A program made the translations under genes and the position numbers. Positions 57,105 to 63,395 of a DNA stretch of 64,000 nucleotides are shown here, one piece after another (position 1 is the stretch's first letter; the number at the start of each line of letters is the position of its first letter). Origin of the DNA: JACPIA01 sp964655995 (lineage in GTDB: Bacteria > Patescibacteriota > Minisyncoccia > Phycocordibacterales > XYD1-FULL-46-19); the NCBI GenBank assembly GCA_964655995.1, contig CAZZPK010000003.1:1-64000 (forward strand), given 5' to 3'. Below the pieces are notes generated by a model. It was not told the DNA's origin, did not search any database, and was given only the letters and a program-made list of their open reading frames with translations.

Positions 57105-57335
57105 ATGTCAAAAGTAATTACCGAACAAGAAGTGGCTTCTAAGGTGGCCGAATTGGCCAACTTTTTGCAAGCGTATGGTATGGAGCGGGGGCATTGCCAG
57201 CCCAGTTTGGAAATGGTGGCTTGGTTTAAAATTGCCGAGCTCCACTTTCCTCACTTGTTGATACCGATTTTACGGCAATTTGATCCGCAAGCGGCCGCCG
57301 CGCCGATCACCTTTGTCCACCGGGCTTCACTGTAA
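57105..57335 (+). CDS. Orphan small protein of the Shine-Dalgarno class, 76 aa
   Basis: A 76-residue soluble helical protein (EQEVASKVAELANFLQAYGM; AWFKIAELHFPHLLIPILRQ), not recognised. It has a strong Shine-Dalgarno (AAAGGAGGG) six bases before the ATG. Its stop codon lies inside the left half of the terminator hairpin at 57320, and uvrB begins shortly after. Confidence 0.6.
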   Translation: MSKVITEQEVASKVAELANFLQAYGMERGHCQPSLEMVAWFKIAELHFPHLLIPILRQFDPQAAAAPITFVHRASL

Positions 57336-57351
57336 GCCCGGTTTTTCTTTT
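57320..57351 (+). terminator. Terminator of the 56806-57335 operon
   Basis: CCGGGCTT pairs with AAGCCCGG around CACTGT, followed by TTTTTCTTTT. The stop codon of the upstream gene lies in the loop. Confidence 0.9.
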
Positions 57352-57379
57352 GCTTAAAAATATTGTAAAATGCGGGACC

Positions 57380-59401
57380 ATGTCGTTGTTTACGCTTAAG
57401 AGTGAGTTTGCGCCGGCGGGCGATCAACCTAAGGCAATTGCCGCTTTAGCGAGCGGGCTTAAAAAAGGCGAGCGTCACCAAACTCTGCTCGGTGTCACCG
57501 GTAGCGGTAAAACTTTTACCGTGGCTAATGTCATCGCCGGGGGCGATCAGCCGGTGCTGGTGATCGCGCACAATAAGACGTTGGCGGCGCAATTGGCGCA
57601 GGAGTACAAATCATTTTTCCCCGACGCGGCGGTGCATTACTTTGTCTCATACTATGACTACTATCAACCCGAGGCATATCTGCCCACCACCGACACTTAT
57701 ATTGAAAAGGATGCCCAGATTAACAAAGAGATTGATCGTTTGCGCCACGCCAGTACTCAGTCGCTGCTTACCCGCCGCGATGTGATCGTTGTCGCCTCCG
57801 TTTCTTGTATTTACGGCTTAGGCAGTCCGGCGGAGTACCAGGAGAGTCATCTTAAATTGGCGGCGGGAGACAAACTGGCGCGCCAAGAGCTCATGACCAA
57901 ATTGGTCTCGATTTATTACGAGCGCACTAATGCCGACTTAAAGCCGGGCACCTTCCGCGCTATTGGCAGTGTGGTGGAGGTAATGCCGCCGTCGGAGACG
58001 GAGGTGTATGCTATTCATCTCGGACGAGAGGGTATTGAGGAGATAGTCCAACTGGATGCCGTCTCGCGGGTAGAGCTTGATCGGCCACGGAGTTTTTTTC
58101 TTTTCCCGGCTAAGCATTTTATTACCAGCAAGGCGGAGCGGGAGCGGGCGATCGCTTCAATCAAGGCCGAACTCGAAGCTCATTTAAAGTTGCTTAATTC
58201 CCGCGGTCAGATCTTAGAGGCGGAGCGGCTTAAGCGCCGCACTAATTACGACTTGGCAATGATTGCCGAGGTGGGCTATTGCACCGGGATCGAGAATTAC
58301 TCGCGCCACTTGTCCGGCCGGCCGGCCGGTGAGCCGCCTGCCACCTTACTTGACTACTTTCCGCATCATGCCGATGGGAGCCCGGACTTTTTAACGGTAA
58401 TCGACGAGTCGCATGTCACGATACCGCAATTGGGCGGGATGTATGCCGGCGATGAGAGCCGCAAAAAGACATTGGTCGAGCACGGCTTCCGTCTACCCTC
58501 GGCGCTCGACAACCGTCCACTCAAATTTTACGAGTTTGAGGAGCGAGTGGGGCAGGTTATTTACACCAGTGCCACGCCCGGTGAGTATGAGCTGGCCCAC
58601 TCGGGCAAACCGGTGGAGCAGATTATCCGTCCCACCGGTCTCGTGGACCCGGAGCTTACGGTACGGGGCGTAATGGCTCGGGGCGATTATGCCGGACAAG
58701 TCAAAGACTTTATTAACGAGGCGATAGCCGAGATTGGCCGTGGCCACCGTGTGATCGCCACCACCCTGACTAAAAAAATGGCTGAGGACTTAAGCGAGTT
58801 TTTGAAAGGGCAGGGGATCAAGGCCGAGTACTTGCACAGTGAGATCAAAACTATTGAGCGAATTAAAATTTTAACCGAGTTCCGCAAAGGCTCGGCGGCG
58901 GGCGGCTTTGATTGCTTGGTCGGAGTCAACTTGTTGCGTGAGGGCTTGGACTTGCCCGAGGTGTCGCTGATCGGTATTTTGGATGCGGACAAAGAGGGCT
59001 TTTTGCGTTCGGAGGTGTCGCTTATCCAAACGATTGGTCGCGCCGCGCGTAATGTGGAGGGCCGGGTTATTTTATATGCGGATGCCTCGACTGGGTCGCT
59101 CGAGCGGGCGATAGGCGAAACTAATCGCCGCCGGGCAAAGCAGCTCGCTTACAATAAAGAGCATGGTATTACCCCTAAAACGATTTACAAAAAAATCCAC
59201 GACATCACCGAGAGCTTGGAGGCCCAAAGGACTAAAACCCTGCGCACTCTGCTTGAGCTTGATACCAAAACGGCTGGCGGTAATCTCAAAAAACTAATTA
59301 AGCAAAAAGAGAAGGAGATGTCCCAAGCGGTCAAAGAGCTCGATTTTGAAACCGCCGCCCTCATCCGCGATGAGCTAAAAGAACTCGCTAAACTACAATA
59401 A
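57380..59401 (+). CDS. uvrB: Excinuclease ABC subunit B
   Basis: Damage-verifying helicase of nucleotide excision repair. The 673 residues include Walker A GVTGSGKTFT (about 39-48), HNKTLAAQLAQE, the beta-hairpin region FVSYYDYYQPEAYLP, VIDESHVTIPQ, the helicase motifs GVNLLREGLDLPEV and QTIGRAARN, and the C-terminal UVR motif (ELDFETAALIRDEL). The frame opens at 57350, but ATG 57380 starts the homology and lies eight bases after TAAAAT (57366-57371). No uvrA or uvrC is in the window. Confidence 0.96.
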   Translation: MSLFTLKSEFAPAGDQPKAIAALASGLKKGERHQTLLGVTGSGKTFTVANVIAGGDQPVLVIAHNKTLAAQLAQEYKSFFPDAAVHYFVSYYDYYQPEAYLPTTDTYIEKDAQINKEIDRLRHASTQSLLTRRDVIVVASVSCIYGLGSPAEYQESHLKLAAGDKLARQELMTKLVSIYYERTNADLKPGTFRAIGSVVEVMPPSETEVYAIHLGREGIEEIVQLDAVSRVELDRPRSFFLFPAKHFITSKAERERAIASIKAELEAHLKLLNSRGQILEAERLKRRTNYDLAMIAEVGYCTGIENYSRHLSGRPAGEPPATLLDYFPHHADGSPDFLTVIDESHVTIPQLGGMYAGDESRKKTLVEHGFRLPSALDNRPLKFYEFEERVGQVIYTSATPGEYELAHSGKPVEQIIRPTGLVDPELTVRGVMARGDYAGQVKDFINEAIAEIGRGHRVIATTLTKKMAEDLSEFLKGQGIKAEYLHSEIKTIERIKILTEFRKGSAAGGFDCLVGVNLLREGLDLPEVSLIGILDADKEGFLRSEVSLIQTIGRAARNVEGRVILYADASTGSLERAIGETNRRRAKQLAYNKEHGITPKTIYKKIHDITESLEAQRTKTLRTLLELDTKTAGGNLKKLIKQKEKEMSQAVKELDFETAALIRDELKELAKLQ

Positions 59402-59420
59402 TTATCATAGCTATTAATTA

Positions 59421-59460
59421 TATTCCTAACTTGAGACGGTCGTCTGAGATTAGGAAAGAG
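59421..59460. repeat. Palindromic 40-base repeat, left copy
   Basis: Shares 32 of 40 bases with 60016-60055 in the same orientation. Each copy is an imperfect inverted repeat with TTCCTAA and TTAGGAA ends around a conserved CGGTCGTC centre. This copy sits directly at the stop codon of the Cas2-like gene, in the gap after uvrB. Confidence 0.75.
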
Positions 59461-60012
59461 CTAAGAAAGATTAAATATTTTCTTTAACCAGCTATCATTT
59501 TCTAAATAAGATACTTCCATATACAACACCTCTTTGCCAATATGATAGTTAGCCTTTAATAGGGCTACTACTTCTTGGCAATCGTATGGATAAACCCAAA
59601 CACTATTTTGGAGCCTTATTAAGCCTAAGTGCTGAAACCAAGCTCGCAATTTGTTTCTAGTGGATCGTTTCCATTCCTTAATATCAAAAATAATAATTCG
59701 ATATTTACCATCCCAGCGTTTTGGTTTATTTATGGTTAATTTTTCTAACTCATATTCTTTTAACTTAATTTTGCCACTTTTGGTCAATCGGACAACTTTC
59801 TGTCTTTTACTATTATTTTCTATTTTAACTAAACCCTGTTTCTCTAGGCGGCCAACCACTTGATTAATGTAATTCCTTTTCTTTGATTCTTGTTTTGGTA
59901 GAAAACGGAGTAATTTTAGGCAATTTGGTGCCACTACTGCTAAAGCAATAATCCCAGTTAGGCCAATAACACTAAGAATTATTTGTTGATAGTCTGAATT
60001 TGGTGATCTCAT
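59461..60012 (-). CDS. Winged-helix / Cas2-like (PaaX C-terminal type) protein
   Basis: A 183-residue protein. Residues 10-29 are hydrophobic, 40-85 resemble a winged helix (NYINQVVGRLEKQGLVKIEN), and 98-180 form the ferredoxin-like domain shared by PaaX-type regulators and Cas2: GKYRIIIFDIKEWKRSTRN with Asp110 at the Cas2 position, then LRAWFQHLGLIRLQNSVWVYP. No cas1, other cas gene or CRISPR array is near. ATG 60012 is preferred over 60066 because TATACT lies 11 bases before it. AT-rich, with a related palindrome on each side. Confidence 0.75.
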   Translation of the reverse strand: MRSPNSDYQQIILSVIGLTGIIALAVVAPNCLKLLRFLPKQESKKRNYINQVVGRLEKQGLVKIENNSKRQKVVRLTKSGKIKLKEYELEKLTINKPKRWDGKYRIIIFDIKEWKRSTRNKLRAWFQHLGLIRLQNSVWVYPYDCQEVVALLKANYHIGKEVLYMEVSYLENDSWLKKIFNLS

Positions 60013-60015
60013 ACC

Positions 60016-60055
60016 TATTCCTAAGTATAAACGGTCGTCAAAAGTTAGGAAAGAG
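60016..60055. repeat. Palindromic 40-base repeat, right copy, overlapping the promoter
   Basis: Same element as 59421-59460. It covers the -10 box of the Cas2-like gene (complement of 60024-60029) and ends just before the -35 of the plus-strand promoter at 60060, so a protein bound here could control both genes. Confidence 0.75.
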
Positions 60056-60059
60056 GTGT

Positions 60060-60088
60060 TTGACAAAAATTTAATAAAAAGGTTTACT
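60060..60088 (+). promoter_or_regulatory. Promoter of the 60122 operon
   Basis: TTGACA (60060-60065) and TTTACT (60083-60088), 17-base spacer, followed by a leader with AGGAGGG. Confidence 0.75.
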
Positions 60089-60121
60089 TAAATTGGAAAA
60101 TAAACAGGAGGGTCTCTAAAT

Positions 60122-60385
60122 ATGAGATTTACAGCTTTACTGATCGGGCGCTACTGGGTCGGGTTAATAAAGGAGCAGTCCCATCTAGTTGTTATTATCT
60201 TGGTACTTGGGTATCTAACCGTTGGTATTGCTCGGGTGCTCGAGTATGGTTGGGGCTCAATTGGCGCCGGCCTCTTGGTTTATCTGATCTTTGTTCCTTT
60301 ACTTTCTTCGTCTTGGAATTGGTTTTTAAGAAGGCTGATCCTTTATTGTCAAAAAAGATCAGATGTTTTGGGCAATCAACAATAA
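60122..60385 (+). CDS. Orphan two-span membrane protein of the Shine-Dalgarno class
   Basis: An 87-residue protein with membrane helices at about 20-40 (HLVVIILVLGYLTVGIARV) and 44-65 (GSIGAGLLVYLIFVPLL), then a basic C-terminal tail (WFLRRLILYCQKRSDV). Not recognised. It follows AGGAGGG and precedes another small membrane gene by 11 bases, which again has its own Shine-Dalgarno (AAGGAG). Confidence 0.6.
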   Translation: MRFTALLIGRYWVGLIKEQSHLVVIILVLGYLTVGIARVLEYGWGSIGAGLLVYLIFVPLLSSSWNWFLRRLILYCQKRSDVLGNQQ

Positions 60386-60396
60386 GGAGAAAAAAA

Positions 60397-60801
60397 ATGA
60401 CGTTTTTGGCAATGATGTCATCGGGCTTGTGCTTGATGGCGATTTACCTCTCGATCTATGTGCCGCAAAGCGGCGGGCTGATCGGGCTGATTTTGACCAT
60501 TGCGATCCTAAACATTATGGCCTTGTGGGCATCACTGAAGCTGGGCATCGATTATCCTGGTCGGCCCCTCAATCTGACTGAGGTGATTGGCCAACGGTTT
60601 TGGGTGATGTAGCAAATCAAGCTCCGAGACGAGTCCACTGTCTTGGTGCTATCGCAGGGGCAAAAAATTTTATGCCTCTTGGTCCCTGGCGATTACGGCA
60701 ATATGCCGGATTTCCCACTGGCCTCACTGGTAGAGGTAGTGGATCCGGGGCATAATCAAAAGCCTCAGATCAAGCAGGTCCACATAGACCTGCTCACCTA
60801 A
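60397..60801 (+). pseudogene. Membrane protein gene interrupted by an in-frame TAG
   Basis: From ATG 60397 (after AAGGAG) the frame encodes a 71-residue protein with two membrane helices, ending GQRFWVM at TAG 60610-60612. The same frame then continues for 62 codons without interruption (QIKLRDESTVLVLSQGQKIL ... KQVHIDLLT) to TAA 60799-60801, just before a terminator. The downstream part reads like a small beta-rich domain and has no start codon with a Shine-Dalgarno. It is either a 134-codon gene broken by a nonsense mutation or a readthrough gene; the first 71 residues alone could also be functional. Confidence 0.6.
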
Positions 60802-60818
60802 AAGAAACTGGTTTTCTT

Positions 60819-60848
60819 GCGGATGGCCCAGCCATCCGCTTTATTTTT
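60819..60848 (+). terminator. Terminator of the 60122 operon
   Basis: GCGGATGGC pairs perfectly with GCCATCCGC around CCA, followed by TTTATTTTTT. It overlaps the end of the solenoid gene on the minus strand. Confidence 0.85.
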
Positions 60849-61416
60849 TGGTGACTAACGACTGGGCATTGCCTTGGAGGCCGGTGGCGTCGCCCTCGAG
60901 ACCGGAGACATTGCCCGAGAGGCCTGAGACATCCCCGGTAATATTGGTCACAATACCAGCAATGCGGCTAACATCGCCTTTAATATTAGTGACCGTGCCG
61001 GAGATATTGGTGGCATCGCCCGTGAGATCATCGACATTACCCACCAGGTCGCTGACATTGCCTTTTAGCTTGCTGGCATCGCCGCGGATATTGCTGACCG
61101 AGCCGCGGATAAAACTGACATTGCCCAAGAGGCCCGAGATATCGCCGGAGATATTGCTCACATCGCCACGGAGAGGGGTTACGTCACCTTTAATGTTGCT
61201 AACATCGCCTTGGATTTTGGAGACATCGCCCAAAATGCCGGTAATATTGCCGCGGATGGCGCTGGCATCGCCGGTAATTTTATGGAGCGAGACGTCGCCG
61301 TAAATACCGTGGACGCTGCCGCGCAAATTGGCAAAATCGCCCCAGACATTGGGGTGGAGATTGGTAACATTTTTGGTGTTAAGCTGGGTTTTGTTGGTGC
61401 TTGGTTGTAAGGTCAT
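60841..61416 (-). CDS. Heptapeptide-repeat solenoid protein
   Basis: A 191-residue protein in which residues 25-185 are about 23 tandem copies of a seven-residue unit, G-(D/N)-(V/A/I)-(S/T)-x-(I/L)-x, for example GDVSKIQGDVSNIKGDV. The regular Gly and small hydrophobic spacing suggests a beta-solenoid or beta-roll. There is no signal peptide or membrane helix. Function unknown. The ATG lies nine bases after TATAAT (complement of 61426-61431), so it belongs to the leaderless class and is divergent from the orphan gene at 61512. Confidence 0.75.
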   Translation of the reverse strand: MTLQPSTNKTQLNTKNVTNLHPNVWGDFANLRGSVHGIYGDVSLHKITGDASAIRGNITGILGDVSKIQGDVSNIKGDVTPLRGDVSNISGDISGLLGNVSFIRGSVSNIRGDASKLKGNVSDLVGNVDDLTGDATNISGTVTNIKGDVSRIAGIVTNITGDVSGLSGNVSGLEGDATGLQGNAQSLVTKK

Positions 61417-61436
61417 AATATGTAAATTATATCACC

Positions 61437-61465
61437 TTGACTTCAGATAGTAATATATGTATTAT
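61437..61465 (+). promoter_or_regulatory. Promoter of the 61512 operon
   Basis: TTGACT (61437-61442) and TATTAT (61460-61465), 17-base spacer. It lies immediately beside the divergent leaderless promoter of the solenoid gene. Confidence 0.7.
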
Positions 61466-61511
61466 AAAAGTTGGGGATAACCGGTCTTTGACTAGGAAGG
61501 AGGTGCCGAAG

Positions 61512-61886
61512 GTGAAAACCCAACAAGTAGATATTAAGATGGATCAGGAGTTAAAGCAGAGGTCGTGGCTCATGTTGAGTCACCGAGGTCTTGATTTGGA
61601 GACCGCGACGATCCCTCAACTGCATGAGTACCTGACCGAGCTCGACGAGCAAATCTTTGTGGCGATCGGACTCGCGCTTAATGCTGGGGAGACGGAGATA
61701 CCAGAGGCGGTGATAGAGGAGATCCGCAATTGTAATGCCGTGGTCAATTTTATCAATCGCCATCATTGGGCTCAAAACCCAAATACTCCCGCTTTGTTTT
61801 ACCAACGGGAGTGGAAAATGGAATATTTTACCAAACCGGAAGAGAGGGCCAATGGTCGCCAACAAGGGGAAGCAACTTGTAATTAA
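61512..61886 (+). CDS. Orphan helical protein of the Shine-Dalgarno class, 124 aa
   Basis: A 124-residue soluble protein (RGLDLETATIPQLHEYLTEL; VIEEIRNCNAVVNFINRHHW), not recognised. The start is GTG 61512, nine bases after AGGAGG; the frame is open to 61437 but that region is promoter. Its 3' end overlaps a small basic ORF at 61852. Confidence 0.6.
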   Translation: MKTQQVDIKMDQELKQRSWLMLSHRGLDLETATIPQLHEYLTELDEQIFVAIGLALNAGETEIPEAVIEEIRNCNAVVNFINRHHWAQNPNTPALFYQREWKMEYFTKPEERANGRQQGEATCN

Positions 61887-61959
61887 GATTCGGCCGGGGG
61901 TGGTGCGTAAACCACCGATGGCCAAGTTGATCGCTCGGCTCACGCGCCGAGCCGCCTAA
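61852..61959 (+). CDS. Very small basic ORF overlapping the 61512 gene
   Basis: A 35-residue, strongly basic peptide (KGKQLVIKIRPGVVRKPPMA, RLTRRAA). The ATG overlaps the end of the upstream gene by 35 bases and has GAGAGG just before it; a terminator follows at 61963. Coupled translation would be possible. Short and unproven. Confidence 0.4.
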   Translation: MVANKGKQLVIKIRPGVVRKPPMAKLIARLTRRAA

Positions 61960-61962
61960 TAC

Positions 61963-61997
61963 TAGCCCTGAGACGTACGTCGTCTCGGGGCTAAATT
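61963..61997 (+). terminator. Terminator of the 61512 operon
   Basis: TAGCCC/GGGCTA with inner GAGACG/CGTCTC, followed by AATTTAT. The T-run is weak; its end abuts the -10 of the next gene. Confidence 0.65.
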
Positions 61998-62016
61998 TAT
62001 GCTACAATTGCCCATT

Positions 62017-62520
62017 ATGACTTTAGGGACGCACGCGGCGGTGGGGGCGGTGGTGGCGGGCTTGGTGCCGGCTAATCCGGTACTTGGCTTTGGCTTGGCT
62101 TTTGCCAGCCACTTTGTTTTGGATATGATCCCGCACTGGGACTATCAGTTGGGATCGGCTAGGCGCGACGAGGACAATGCTCTTAACGACGATTTGGTAA
62201 TTGGCCGCGCTTTTGTCTACGATTTGGCTAAAATCGGCACGGACTTTGCGCTCGGTTTATTTGGTGCCCTTATCATTTTGGCCACTTTTTATGATTGGAC
62301 AGTATGGACCTGGGTACTTGCGGGGGCAGTGGGCGGGGCGTTGCCCGATGCGCTCCAATTTGCCTATTTTAAGTGCCGCCGCGAGCCGCTGGTCTCTCTG
62401 CAGCGCTTTCACCAATGGGTGCACACCAAAGTGCGTCTCGATGGCCGGCCGCTCTTAGGAGCCTCCCTGCAAGTATTATTGGCCGGGGTCGTCATCGGGG
62501 TGTATATTTTACTGTACTAG
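62017..62520 (+). CDS. Membrane-bound metal-dependent hydrolase-like protein (YdjM/DUF457 type)
   Basis: A 167-residue protein with four to five membrane helices. The N-terminal THAAVGAVVAGL and the SHFVLDMIPHWDY motif, with two His and two Asp in a membrane context, fit the YdjM-type family of predicted membrane metal-dependent hydrolases. A second acidic cluster (GALPDALQF) and RFHQWVHTK may complete the site. ATG 62017 is eight bases after TACAAT (62003-62008). Substrate unknown. Confidence 0.75.
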   Translation: MTLGTHAAVGAVVAGLVPANPVLGFGLAFASHFVLDMIPHWDYQLGSARRDEDNALNDDLVIGRAFVYDLAKIGTDFALGLFGALIILATFYDWTVWTWVLAGAVGGALPDALQFAYFKCRREPLVSLQRFHQWVHTKVRLDGRPLLGASLQVLLAGVVIGVYILLY

Positions 62521-62573
62521 ATTTTAGTCAAAGAGCGTGTTATATTAGCTTATTAGTTTAATTAATAAAAAAT

Positions 62574-63365
62574 ATGTTTAACGATTTGACACCAAATATG
62601 CGCAAGGGGGTACTCGCGATTTTGTTAGTGGTTTTAGTGGCGGTGGGTTACTCGGTGGTCCGCTACGCCGAGACTTACAGCAAGTCCATTCAGCCGGGCT
62701 CTTTCCGCAGCTTTTCGGCTACGGGTGAGGGTAAGGTGGTGGCCGTGCCGGATGTGGCCACTTTTAGCTACAGCGTGGTAAATCAAGGTGGTAAAGATTT
62801 AGCCACACTCCAAGAGCAAAACTCCACCAAAACGCAAAAGATCAATGACTTTTTAAAGTCCAAAGGTGTTGATGAAAAGGATATTAAAACCGAAAATTAC
62901 TCTGTCGAGCCGCGTTACCAGTATTACAGTTGTCCGGAAAAGGGCGGCGCTTGTCCGCCAGCCGATATTGTGGGCTATACGATCCGTCAGTCGGTAACGG
63001 TTAAAGTCCGTGATTTTAAACAAGTGGGCGAGCTTTTGGCCGGAGTAGTCTCGGCCGGGGCCAATACCGTCTCCCAACTCTCCTTTACTATCGACGATCC
63101 AAGCAAGGTTAAAGACGAGGCGCGAGCGTTGGCGATCACCAAGGCCCGTGCGCAAGCCGAGTCTATTGCCGAGGCGGGTGGTTTCCGTTTGGGACAGCTC
63201 CTCTCGGTGGATGAGGCTTATCAGCCAGTACCGTACTATGGTTTGGGAATGGGTGGTGCGATGGAAAAAGATGTGCGGATGTCAGCTCCAGCCGCATTGC
63301 CGGCTATTGAGCCCGGCAGCCAGGAGGTAGTGGTTAACGTTGTTCTCCGTTACGAAATAAAATAA
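62574..63365 (+). CDS. SIMPL (DUF541) domain protein
   Basis: A 263-residue exported or anchored protein. After one membrane helix (about 12-30) it shows the SIMPL pattern: FSATGEGKVVAVPDVATFSY, LQEQNSTKTQKINDFLKSKG, DIKTENYSVEPRY, GYTIRQSVTVKVRD, and the helical KVKDEARALAITKARAQAES. SIMPL proteins form envelope oligomers linked to oxidative stress in E. coli (YggE). Two cysteines (SCPEKGGAC) in an inserted loop are unusual for the family and may form a disulfide. Confidence 0.88.
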   Translation: MFNDLTPNMRKGVLAILLVVLVAVGYSVVRYAETYSKSIQPGSFRSFSATGEGKVVAVPDVATFSYSVVNQGGKDLATLQEQNSTKTQKINDFLKSKGVDEKDIKTENYSVEPRYQYYSCPEKGGACPPADIVGYTIRQSVTVKVRDFKQVGELLAGVVSAGANTVSQLSFTIDDPSKVKDEARALAITKARAQAESIAEAGGFRLGQLLSVDEAYQPVPYYGLGMGGAMEKDVRMSAPAALPAIEPGSQEVVVNVVLRYEIK

Positions 63366-63395
63366 ATTTTATTAGCTGTTAGCACAATTAAATAA

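Noticed and set aside
59421..60055. CRISPR array
   Set aside because: Only two repeat copies exist, 590 bases apart with a gene between, no spacers and no cas1. A conventional array is not supported anywhere in the window.
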